From Sphingomonadaceae bacterium (lineage in GTDB: Bacteria > Pseudomonadota > Alphaproteobacteria > Sphingomonadales > Sphingomonadaceae), in the NCBI GenBank assembly GCA_019239785.1, contig JAFAZM010000139.1, positions 1 through 8,343 of the forward strand: DNA of 8,343 nucleotides, read 5' to 3'. The notes beneath the pieces were generated by a model. It was not told the origin of the DNA. It ran no database searches and worked only from the letters and a program-made list of their open reading frames with translations. Within the stretch, counting starts at the first letter, position 1. Each line of letters opens with the position of its first letter. Position numbers and translations under genes: made by a program. Positions 1 through 6,180 of this stretch are shown here, in pieces.

Positions 1-1534
1 TGCCGAGTTGATCGGCCAGGATGCGATGGTCACGACTCTCGGCAATGCGATCAGACGCGACCGGCTGGCGCATGCGTTCCTGCTGACCGGCGTGCGCGGT
101 GTCGGCAAGACATCGACCGCGCGCCTGATCGCCAAGGCGCTCAATTGCATCGGACCGGACGGGCAGGGCGGCCCGACCATCGATCCGTGCGGAATCTGCG
201 AGCCCTGCCGTGCGATCGCCGAGGGCCGCCATATCGACGTGGTGGAGATGGACGCCGCCTCGAACACCGGCGTCGACGACGTCCGCGAGATCATCGAGGC
301 GGTGCGCTATGCGGCGGTTTCGGCGCGCTACAAGGTCTATATCGTCGACGAAGTCCACATGCTCTCGAAGAATGCGTTCAACGCTCTGCTGAAGACGCTC
401 GAGGAGCCGCCCGCGCACGTCAAGTTCCTGTTCGCGACGACCGAGGTCAACAAGGTCCCGATCACCGTCCTTTCGCGCTGCCAGCGCTTCGACCTCCGCC
501 GCATCCCCGCCGACGTGCTCGCCGCCCATTTCGGCGAGGTGGCAAAGGCCGAGGAGGTCGAGGTCGAGCCCGAAGCCCTCGCCCTGATCGCCCGCGCCGC
601 CGAGGGCTCGGCGCGCGACGGCCTCTCGATCCTCGACCAGGCGATCGCGCACGGCGCCGGGCTGGTCGGCGCGGAGCAGGTTCGGACGATGCTCGGCCTG
701 TCGGACCGCGGCGCCAACCGGCGCCTGCTCGGCCTGGTCCTCGCCGGCGACGCCCAGGGCGCGCTCGCCGCGCTGCGCGAGCAATATGATCTCGGCGTCG
801 AGCCATCGGCGGTGCTGCGCGGCCTGCTCGAGGCGGTGCACGGCATCACCCGCACCAAGGTCGGCGGCGCCTTCGATCCGGCCCAGTCGGCGGAGGAGCG
901 GGAGGCCTATGCCGATTGGGCGGCGAAGCTCGGCCATGGCGCGATCCATCGGCTCTGGCAGCTGCTGCTGAAGGGCCTCGCCGAGGTGCACAGCGCGCCG
1001 ATGCCGCTCGAAGCCGCGGAGATGGCGATATTGCGGGTGATCCACGCCTCGGAGCTGCCCGATCCGGCCGCGATCATGGAAAGGCTGGCGAGCGGCCAAG
1101 CGGTCGCGTCGCCCGCCGCCGCGCCGGCGCCGCGGGGCGAGGAGCAGGCGCCCCTGCTCAGCCTGCCGGCGAGCTTCCCCGAGCTGGTCAAGCGGCTGGA
1201 GACGGGCGGCAAGGCCCATCTCGCTCAGCAGCTGCACGATTTCGTCGGCCTGGTCCGCTACGCCCCGCCGGAGCTCGACGTCCGCCCGGTCAAGCCGCTT
1301 GCCGCGGATTTCATGCGCGACCTTGCCGTCGCGCTGAAGGCGGTCACCGGAACCGTCTGGCAGGTCCGCGCGTCCGACGAGCCGGCCGCATCGAGCCTGC
1401 TCGACCAAGAGAAGGACGCGGCCGAGCGGCTGCGCCAGGAGGTGCTCGACGCGCCAATGGTCAGGGCCGCCTTCGAAGCCTTTCCGGAAGCCGAGCTCGC
1501 CGGTTTCACGATCGATCATCAACGGAGTGCGTGA
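1..1534 (+). CDS. dnaX: DNA polymerase III subunit tau/gamma (5' end outside window)
   Basis: DnaX is the ATPase subunit of the clamp loader, which opens the beta sliding clamp and ties the replicative polymerases together in the cytoplasm. The first full codon is at position 2, and the reading (Ala-Glu-Leu-Ile-Gly-Gln) matches the interior of the family N-terminus, so roughly 20 or more residues are missing upstream. Counting the codon at position 8 as residue 1, I see Walker A GVRGVGKTS (28-36), a four-cysteine zinc site (C47, C61, C64, C67), Walker B VDEVHML (113-119), the SRC motif with arginine finger R157, and a sensor 2 arginine R203 in GSARDGLS. An Ala/Pro-rich linker lies near 360-385, followed by a tau-type C-terminal domain to residue 508. 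The tail is shorter than in the E. coli tau form. No A-rich slippery stretch for a gamma frameshift was noticed. The stop TGA overlaps the start of ybaB by one base. Confidence 0.97.
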   Translation, partial: AELIGQDAMVTTLGNAIRRDRLAHAFLLTGVRGVGKTSTARLIAKALNCIGPDGQGGPTIDPCGICEPCRAIAEGRHIDVVEMDAASNTGVDDVREIIEAVRYAAVSARYKVYIVDEVHMLSKNAFNALLKTLEEPPAHVKFLFATTEVNKVPITVLSRCQRFDLRRIPADVLAAHFGEVAKAEEVEVEPEALALIARAAEGSARDGLSILDQAIAHGAGLVGAEQVRTMLGLSDRGANRRLLGLVLAGDAQGALAALREQYDLGVEPSAVLRGLLEAVHGITRTKVGGAFDPAQSAEEREAYADWAAKLGHGAIHRLWQLLLKGLAEVHSAPMPLEAAEMAILRVIHASELPDPAAIMERLASGQAVASPAAAPAPRGEEQAPLLSLPASFPELVKRLETGGKAHLAQQLHDFVGLVRYAPPELDVRPVKPLAADFMRDLAVALKAVTGTVWQVRASDEPAASSLLDQEKDAAERLRQEVLDAPMVRAAFEAFPEAELAGFTIDHQRSA

Positions 1535-1857
1535 TGGAGAATTTGGACGACCTTCTGAAAATGGCCCAGGATGCCCAGGCCAAGTTGATGCAGGCGCAGG
1601 AGGATCTCGACCGGGTCGAGGTCGAGGGCGTCTCGGGCGGCGGCCTGGTGAGGATCAAGGCCACCGCCAAGGGCCGGATCATCAGCGTCGAGATCGACGA
1701 GAGCCTGCTCGCGCCGTCCGAGAAGCAGATGGTCGAGGATCTGGTCGCCGCGGCGATCAACGATGCGCGCGGCAAGGCGGACCTCGCCGCCCAGGACGCG
1801 ATGCGCGGCGCCACCGGCGGGCTGCAGCTCCCGCCCGGCTTCAAGATGCCGTTCTAG
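1534..1857 (+). CDS. ybaB: YbaB/EbfC family nucleoid-associated protein
   Basis: This 107-residue protein belongs to the small dimeric DNA-binding YbaB/EbfC family, which coats DNA and is usually encoded next to dnaX. The N-terminal helix (about residues 1-30, rich in Met, Gln, Glu and Lys) is followed by a strand region with GVSGGGLVRIKATAKG (about 36-51), then helices starting at LLAPSEKQMVEDLV. It ends in the family-typical Pro/Gly/Phe tail (LPPGFKMPF). The length is normal. The start is set by GGAG at 1524-1527, six bases before the ATG, and that ATG shares its A with the TGA of dnaX, so the two genes are very probably translationally coupled. The expected third partner recR is not next; a membrane methyltransferase gene follows after 16 bases. 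Confidence 0.95.
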   Translation: MENLDDLLKMAQDAQAKLMQAQEDLDRVEVEGVSGGGLVRIKATAKGRIISVEIDESLLAPSEKQMVEDLVAAAINDARGKADLAAQDAMRGATGGLQLPPGFKMPF

Positions 1858-1873
1858 AGACCGGCGCGGGGGC

Positions 1874-2473
1874 ATGCATCCGGGCTTCGCGTTCGCGGTC
1901 TCGCCGCTCTGGCGCAGCTTGTTCTGGCTGAGCTTCGCCGCGTGGATCGCGATCGAGCTCGCCATCTGGTCGCGCGACCGGGCCAAGGTGAAAGGGCGGC
2001 GCGACGACAAATTCTCGATGCTCGCGATCGGCGTGTCGATCGGCATTGCCAACAGCCTCGCCTTCAACGCGCCAAGGAACTGGCCGGCCTTCGCGATCAC
2101 GGCGCCACCTGAAGCGCTCGCCGCGGCCGGGATCGTCCTGATCTGGGCGGGGATCGGCTTCCGGCTCTGGGCGGTGCGCACCCTCGGCCGCTTCTTCCGG
2201 GTGACGGTGACGGTCCAGGACGATCATCGCCTCGTCGACACCGGCCCCTACGCCAGGCTGCGCAACCCGTCCTACACCGGCGCCCTGGTCACCATGACCG
2301 GCGTCGGCCTCGCTCTCGGCAACTGGCTTTCGCTCGCGGCGATGGTGCTGATCCCGATCCTCGGCTTCGGCTGGCGGATCAGGGTGGAGGAAGCCAGCCT
2401 CGCCGCCCGCTTCGGCGCCGATTACGAAGCCTATCGCCGACGCCGCTGGGCGCTGGTGCCGCCGATCTGGTGA
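1874..2473 (+). CDS. isoprenylcysteine carboxyl methyltransferase (ICMT)/PEMT-like membrane protein
   Basis: A 199-residue integral membrane protein with the C-terminal signature of the ICMT/phospholipid methyltransferase superfamily, which transfers methyl groups from S-adenosylmethionine to membrane-embedded substrates. Hydrophobic segments lie at about residues 10-32, 48-66, 80-101 and 137-165. The signature is GPYARLRNPSYTG (124-136; the family usually has R-H-P, here R-N-P), then RVEEASLAARFGADYEAY (170-187) with the paired glutamates E172 and E173, and a Trp/Pro end. Bacterial members of this size mostly have no known substrate, so the function is open. The chosen ATG is the first in a good position after ybaB; it has only a G-run (1868-1872) as a weak ribosome site. 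It probably belongs to the dnaX-ybaB transcript because the gap is just 16 bases. Confidence 0.85.
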   Translation: MHPGFAFAVSPLWRSLFWLSFAAWIAIELAIWSRDRAKVKGRRDDKFSMLAIGVSIGIANSLAFNAPRNWPAFAITAPPEALAAAGIVLIWAGIGFRLWAVRTLGRFFRVTVTVQDDHRLVDTGPYARLRNPSYTGALVTMTGVGLALGNWLSLAAMVLIPILGFGWRIRVEEASLAARFGADYEAYRRRRWALVPPIW

Positions 2474-2482
2474 AATCAAAAC

Positions 2483-2638
2483 CCCTCTCCCGTTTCGGGG
2501 AGAGGGAGGGGCCCGCTCGCGAAGCGAGCGGGAGGGTGAGGGCGCTGAGTCAGCGGTTCCGGCAGTCCTCCTCCGCCGCCGCTGCCCTCACCCTGCCGGC
2601 CGCTGGCCGGCTGTCCCTCTCCCCGGGACGGGAGAGGG
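2483..2638. repeat. compound inverted repeat, two facing copies (BIME/REP-like)
   Basis: Two copies of one element face each other between the convergent ends of the methyltransferase and mtgA genes. Left copy (2483-2543): hairpin CCCTCTCCC/GGGAGAGGG (2483-2491 with 2498-2506), hairpin CCCGCTCGC-GAA-GCGAGCGGG (2512-2532), then AGGGTGAGGGC (2533-2543). Right copy (2584-2638), in reverse order: GCCCTCACCCT (2584-2594), hairpin GCCGGCC-GCT-GGCCGGC (2595-2611), and hairpin CCCTCTCCC/GGGAGAGGG (2615-2623 with 2630-2638). The 11-base inner arms are perfect complements across a 40-base centre. The whole could act as a bidirectional terminator or mRNA 3'-end stabiliser; there is no clear U-run. Confidence 0.85.
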
Positions 2639-2643
2639 AAGAT

Positions 2644-3345
2644 CTAGACGCAGGAATCCAGCCGGTCGCCGGCGACCACGGCCATGCGGCGGAGGATCAG
2701 ATTGCCGTAGCGCCTCGTGAAGCCGGCGGGATCGACCGCCTCGCGGCGCTTGGGCAAGGGGAAGATCGCCGCCATCCGCGACGCTTCGACCGGCGAGAGG
2801 CTGACGGCGTCGTGGTGGAAGTAACGCTGAGCGCCGGCCTGCACGCCGTAGGTGCCGATCCCCGTCTCGGCGACGTTGAGATAGACCTCCATGATCCTCT
2901 GCTTGCCCCAGAGATTCTCGATCAGCAGGGTGAACCAGGCCTCGATCCCTTTGCGGAAATAGCCGCCGCCCTGCCAGAGGAAGACGTTCTTCGCGGTCTG
3001 CTGGCTGATCGTCGAGCCGCCCCGCAATATATGGCCGCCCGAGGCATTGCGCCGCATCGCCGCCTCGATCGCCTGGGTGTCGAAGCCGTTGTGCGTGCAG
3101 AACTTGCCGTCCTCGCCGGCGATCGCGGCGCGGACCATGTTGCGGTTGATCCGCTCTAGCGGCACCCACTCCCGGGTGAGCCCATTGCCCCAGAGGGCAT
3201 CGCCGGCCTGGGTGAAGGTGATCGGCGGGTTCACGAATCGGTAGAGCAGCACCCAGAGCACGCTGACCAGGATGAAGGTCAGCAGGCCGAGGCCGAGCCA
3301 TTTGAGGATGCGCAAGGGGAGGGAACGGCGGGGACGACTGGCCAT
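2644..3345 (-). CDS. mtgA: monofunctional biosynthetic peptidoglycan transglycosylase
   Basis: This GT51-family enzyme polymerises glycan strands from lipid II at the outer face of the inner membrane. It is 233 residues long, normal for the monofunctional form, and lacks any penicillin-binding transpeptidase domain. A basic N-terminus (RPRR) is followed by one membrane anchor at about residues 13-35. The family motifs are in order: EDGKFCTHNGFD (78-89) with catalytic glutamate E78, GGSTISQQTAKN (109-120), and the RIMEVYLNVAE block (150-160) with the second glutamate E153. The stop lies five bases from the compound repeat at 2483-2638, in convergent orientation to the methyltransferase gene. 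The ATG at 3343-3345 has no strong Shine-Dalgarno site, but it fits the membrane anchor start. No promoter was recognisable upstream. Confidence 0.96.
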   Translation of the reverse strand: MASRPRRSLPLRILKWLGLGLLTFILVSVLWVLLYRFVNPPITFTQAGDALWGNGLTREWVPLERINRNMVRAAIAGEDGKFCTHNGFDTQAIEAAMRRNASGGHILRGGSTISQQTAKNVFLWQGGGYFRKGIEAWFTLLIENLWGKQRIMEVYLNVAETGIGTYGVQAGAQRYFHHDAVSLSPVEASRMAAIFPLPKRREAVDPAGFTRRYGNLILRRMAVVAGDRLDSCV

Positions 3346-3424
3346 GGGGGGCGCTTAGACGGGCTGGCCATCGGGTTGAAGCCCTGCGGAGAAAGGAATG
3401 TGCCTGCGGGACGAGGGCAGCGCA

Positions 3425-3525
3425 AAGCCCCTCCCCTTTAGGGGAGGGGACGGGGGTGGGGGATGTCGTCGGCTCGGAGTTTGAACAAGCCCCACCCCAA
3501 CCCCTCCCCTGAAGGGGAGGGGCTT
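3425..3525. repeat. second compound inverted repeat, same design as 2483-2638
   Basis: Two facing copies. Left: CCCCTCCCC-TTTA-GGGGAGGGG (3428-3449), then GGGGTGGGG (3453-3461). Right: CCCCACCCC (3490-3498), then CCCCTCCCC-TGAA-GGGGAGGGG (3501-3522). The outer 25 bases of each copy (starting AAGCCCC) match in inverted orientation with one difference. The inner 9-base arms pair across a 28-base centre. The element ends five bases beyond the anti-sigma stop codon, so it may form the 3' end of the sigma/anti-sigma transcript, though no U-run follows. The rest of the 3346-3529 intergenic stretch holds nothing I recognise. Confidence 0.82.
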
Positions 3526-3529
3526 GAGG

Positions 3530-4231
3530 TTAGCGGCGCCGCCAGCCCGAATCCCGCGCCCGGCGTTCGGCCGCCGCGTCGAGCGGTTCGCCGGCCATCA
3601 AGTCCTGCGCCGCCTGCGCGACCAGGGGATTGGCGCTGCCCGCCTGGCGATAGTCGCTGCGGGGACCCGCGCTTCCCGCCGTCGTCATCATCAGCTGCCA
3701 GCCCTGGTCGCCGCGGCAGGCGAGGCCCGCCATGGCGGCGCTTTCGAAGGTGCGGCAGAGCCGTCCGTCCGCGGCGGCGAAGCTGGTGCCGATCCGGGTC
3801 GCCGCATCGGGCGCCTGGGCGGAGGCGAGCTGAGTGTCGAGCGCGGCCGCAAGCTGGCCTTGCGCCAGCATCCTTCCGTTCTCGACCCCGACCGGCCCGG
3901 CCGCGGGCGCAAGCAGGGTGCGCCCGACCGCAAGACCGAGCACCAAGGTGGCGGCGAGCGCCAGGACGCTCTGCCACAGCGGCCGCGACGTGCGCGGCTT
4001 CGCCGCCGGGAAGGCGACGACGTTGCTCTCCAGCATCGCCCGCAAATGCTCGGGCACCTCCTCCTCGGCGGCCGGGCCGTAGAAGGCGGCGAGCGTCGCC
4101 CGCAATTTCCGCTGCCGGTCGATCCGCGCCTGCAGCGCCGGATCGCCCGCGGCGGCGCGCTCGACCCGGGCGCGGCCCATCTCGTCCAGCTCGCCGTCGA
4201 CGAAGGCCATCAATGTCTCGTCGTCGATCAT
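3530..4231 (-). CDS. membrane anti-sigma factor, partner of the adjacent ECF sigma factor
   Basis: A 233-residue protein with the layout of single-pass anti-sigma factors: an acidic N-terminal cytoplasmic domain opening DDETLMAFVDGELDE (3-17), which would hold the sigma factor, a membrane segment at about 86-107, and a periplasmic domain of about 125 residues. It lacks the H-x3-C-x2-C zinc motif of redox-sensing anti-sigma factors. The periplasmic part has two cysteines, C159 (GRLCRTF) and C172 (LACRGD), that could form a disulfide, and ends in a basic tail (ending GWRRR). Its ATG overlaps the TGA of the sigma gene as ATGA, and a GGAGG lies four bases before the start, inside the sigma coding region, so synthesis of the pair is likely coupled. 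The signal it senses cannot be read from the sequence. Confidence 0.88.
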   Translation of the reverse strand: MIDDETLMAFVDGELDEMGRARVERAAAGDPALQARIDRQRKLRATLAAFYGPAAEEEVPEHLRAMLESNVVAFPAAKPRTSRPLWQSVLALAATLVLGLAVGRTLLAPAAGPVGVENGRMLAQGQLAAALDTQLASAQAPDAATRIGTSFAAADGRLCRTFESAAMAGLACRGDQGWQLMMTTAGSAGPRSDYRQAGSANPLVAQAAQDLMAGEPLDAAAERRARDSGWRRR

Positions 4232-4716
4232 GCCGCCTCCAGCATCTGCGCCAGCGCCTGGCGCCCGCGGGTCAGCCGCGAGGTCAGGGTGCCGATCGGG
4301 ATCTCGAGCAGCTCCGCCGCTTCCTTGTAGGCAAGCCCCTCCACCAGGACGAGCGCGATCACCTCGCGCTGCTCGTCGGAGAGGTTGTTCATCGCCTTCT
4401 CGACCGCGTGCAGCTCGGCGCGCAGTTCGACCTCGCGATGCGCTTCCGAGCCGATTGCGGCGCCTTCCTCCTCGGGCACGAAGGTGCGCGCGCGGCGGGT
4501 GCGGCTGCGCACCTCGTCGATCCAGCAATTGCGCACGATCCGCATCATCCAAGAATCCAATCGCGTTCCCGGCGCCCACTGGGCCCTCGCCTTGAGGGCC
4601 CGTTCCAGCGCCACCTGCAACAGATCGTCGGCATCCGTCGCGTCGCGGGCGAGCGCGCGCGCGAACCGGCGCAGCCGGGGCAGCAGCGTCAGCAGCTCAC
4701 GCTCGAAGGCCTGCAA
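4228..4716 (-). CDS. ECF-type RNA polymerase sigma factor
   Basis: A 162-residue extracytoplasmic-function sigma factor with only regions 2 and 4, which redirects RNA polymerase to a stress regulon when released by its anti-sigma factor. Region 2 spans about residues 10-75, with DADDLLQ (28-34, core-binding 2.2) and the -10 recognition stretch around DSWMMRIVRNCWIDEVRSR (54-72). A charged linker (76-100) leads to region 4 (about 105-158), with the helix-turn-helix around AYKEAAELLEIPIGTLTSRL (129-148) that reads the -35 element. The start is TTG at 4714-4716: an in-frame TGA stands at 4735-4737, no ATG or GTG lies between, and GGAGG sits six bases upstream. CTG at 4717-4719 is the only near alternative. 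The gene is divergent from the subtilase gene and followed directly by the anti-sigma gene. Confidence 0.95.
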   Translation of the reverse strand: MQAFERELLTLLPRLRRFARALARDATDADDLLQVALERALKARAQWAPGTRLDSWMMRIVRNCWIDEVRSRTRRARTFVPEEEGAAIGSEAHREVELRAELHAVEKAMNNLSDEQREVIALVLVEGLAYKEAAELLEIPIGTLTSRLTRGRQALAQMLEAA

Positions 4717-4722
4717 CAGGCG

Positions 4723-4727
4723 CCTCC
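4723..4727 (-). promoter_or_regulatory. ribosome binding site that decides the sigma factor's TTG start
   Basis: GGAGG on the minus strand, six bases before TTG at 4716-4714. An in-frame TGA at 4737-4735 rules out any start further upstream, so this site and the TTG (or the adjoining CTG) are the only plausible initiation region. Confidence 0.75.
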
Positions 4728-4737
4728 AATCCTTTCA

Positions 4738-4771
4738 GGGAGGAAACGGATGCTCCCAGCCGTTTCCTCCC
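4738..4771. promoter_or_regulatory. perfect 12-bp inverted repeat in the divergent sigma/subtilase intergenic region
   Basis: GGGAGGAAACGG (4738-4749) and its exact reverse complement CCGTTTCCTCCC (4760-4771) flank a 10-base centre (ATGCTCCCAG). It lies 21 bases before the sigma start and 31 bases before the subtilase start, in an intergenic region of 86 bases. It could be an operator serving both directions or an RNA hairpin in either leader. No U-run follows on either strand, so a simple terminator is unlikely. The function is inferred only from position and symmetry. Confidence 0.6.
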
Positions 4772-4791
4772 CATGCAAGCAAAAATATGTC

Positions 4792-4796
4792 AAGGA
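4792..4796 (+). promoter_or_regulatory. ribosome binding site that decides the subtilase start
   Basis: AAGGA with six bases before ATG at 4803. The in-frame ATG at 4773 has no such site, since a C/T-rich stretch precedes it, and would add ten residues ahead of the signal peptide. The ATG at 4830 is another possible start but is less well placed. Confidence 0.7.
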
Positions 4797-4802
4797 CAGG
4801 GG

Positions 4803-6089
4803 ATGGGCCCGACGCTGCGACCCCGATCGATGTTCGCAATCGCGATGGCGGCCGCCGCGCTGTGCGGACCGGCTGCGGCGCAATTGATCCCGCAGGCCCC
4901 GTCCTTGCCGCCCGTGGGGGGCGTAATCGACCAGGTCGGTCGCACCGGCCAGATGGCGGTCGACCAGCTCCAGCCGACGCTCGGCGAGGTCCGGCAGAGC
5001 GCCGGCGCGCTCGCCCATGCGCGCGTCGAACGGCTGGAGGCGTTGGTGCGTGCCAATCGGGACCGGCTGGAGATGACGGAGCTCGGCCCGGCGGTGCGCG
5101 GCGAGGTGATCGCGGTCGACCCCGACGCGGCCAGCATCGCGGCGGCCGAGGGCGCGGGCTTCACCCGGCTCTCCGAGGAAAGGATCGAGGGGCTGGACCT
5201 CCGCGAAGTCACGCTCGGCGTGCCGCGCGGCTGGTCCCTGGACCGGGCGCTGTCGCGGCTGCGGCGGCTGGCGCCGGCCGGCCAGTTCACCGCGAACCAC
5301 CTGCACGGCCAGAGCGGCGCTGTCGCCGCTGCGGTGACCGGCAGCGCCGCGCTCGCCGAGGCCCGCGCGCCGGGATCGAGCGCCGTGGGCGTGATCGACG
5401 GCGGCGTCGCCATCCATCCGGCGCTGCGCGGCGGTATCCAGCAGCGCGGCTTCGCCGCCGGTGCGCCGCGGCCGAGCGCGCACGGCACCGCGGTGGCGTC
5501 GCTGATAGCGGGCCAGGGCCCGGTGCGCGGCGCCGCGCCCGGCGCCGCGCTCGTCGTCGCCGACATTTACGGCAGCGACCCGGCCGGCGGCAACGCGCTG
5601 GCGCTGGCGCGGGCTTTGGGCTGGATGGCGCTGCAGCGCGTCCCCGTAGTTGCCGTCAGCCTGGTCGGCCCGTCGAACCTGCTCGTCGCGCGCGCGATCG
5701 CCGAGGCGCAGGCGCGCGGCGTCCGCGTCGTCGCCGCGGTCGGCAATGACGGCCCGGCGGCGCCCCCGGCTTTCCCCGCCTCCTATCCCGGCGTGATCGC
5801 GGTGACCGGGGTGGACGGACGCGGCCGCGTCCTCGCCGAGGCCGGCCGCGCCGCGCATCTCGATTATGCCGCGCCTGGCGCCGACATGGCCGCGGCAAGC
5901 CCCAGTGGCGGGCTCGCGCCGGTGCGCGGCACCTCCTTCGCCGTGCCCTTCGTCGCCGGCCGGCTCGCCGCGCACGCGCGCAGCGCCCAGCCGCTCGCCG
6001 CGCTCGACGCCGAGGCCAGCGAACGCGGCCGCCGCGGCGTCGGCCGCGGCGTCATCTGCGGCGATTGCCGCACGCTTTATCGACGGTGA
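4803..6089 (+). CDS. exported S8 family (subtilisin-like) serine protease
   Basis: A 428-residue serine endopeptidase of family S8. A signal peptide covers about residues 1-27 (basic RPR, a hydrophobic Ala-rich core, cleavage likely after AAA before Gln27), so it acts in the periplasm or outside. Residues 28-190 form an N-terminal region resembling a propeptide, ending with the SRLRRLAPAG stretch common just before subtilase domains. The catalytic set is intact: D199 in VGVIDGG, H227 in AHGTAVAS, oxyanion N315 in VGNDGP, and S378 in RGTSFAVPFVAG. The protein ends soon after the catalytic domain with C419-G-D-C422 and a basic tail, without an autotransporter barrel or other visible anchor. It is divergent from an ECF sigma gene and followed 91 bases later by an exported repeat protein. 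The substrate is unknown. The start at 4803 is chosen for its ribosome site. Confidence 0.93.
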   Translation: MGPTLRPRSMFAIAMAAAALCGPAAAQLIPQAPSLPPVGGVIDQVGRTGQMAVDQLQPTLGEVRQSAGALAHARVERLEALVRANRDRLEMTELGPAVRGEVIAVDPDAASIAAAEGAGFTRLSEERIEGLDLREVTLGVPRGWSLDRALSRLRRLAPAGQFTANHLHGQSGAVAAAVTGSAALAEARAPGSSAVGVIDGGVAIHPALRGGIQQRGFAAGAPRPSAHGTAVASLIAGQGPVRGAAPGAALVVADIYGSDPAGGNALALARALGWMALQRVPVVAVSLVGPSNLLVARAIAEAQARGVRVVAAVGNDGPAAPPAFPASYPGVIAVTGVDGRGRVLAEAGRAAHLDYAAPGADMAAASPSGGLAPVRGTSFAVPFVAGRLAAHARSAQPLAALDAEASERGRRGVGRGVICGDCRTLYRR

Positions 6090-6180
6090 AGGATTAAATT
6101 CCGCAGCCGATCCGTTTCCCCGGCGAGGACAGCCTTTCTTCATTGGGCCCTCGACAGGATTTCGACCAAGGGAGACGATC

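Noticed and set aside
2470..3159. Plus-strand open frame running through the first repeat and across mtgA
   Set aside because: It crosses a hairpin-rich intergenic element and lies antisense to mtgA, whose GT51 motifs are complete.
4788..4793. Perfect TTGACA (-35 type) on the minus strand upstream of the sigma gene
   Set aside because: With a 17-base spacer the -10 position reads GGAGGA, and neighbouring spacers give no TATAAT-like hexamer. It also overlaps the subtilase ribosome site, so it is probably incidental.
4773..4802. Upstream in-frame ATG as the subtilase start, adding ten residues
   Set aside because: It has no ribosome site and begins two bases after the palindrome; ATG at 4803 has AAGGA at good spacing and leaves a more normal signal peptide.
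6091..6116. GGATT-N17-CGTT before the repeat protein, resembling an EcfG-type promoter (GGAAC-N17-CGTT)
   Set aside because: The spacing fits, but the -35 element matches only three of five bases, and such matches are easy to find by chance.
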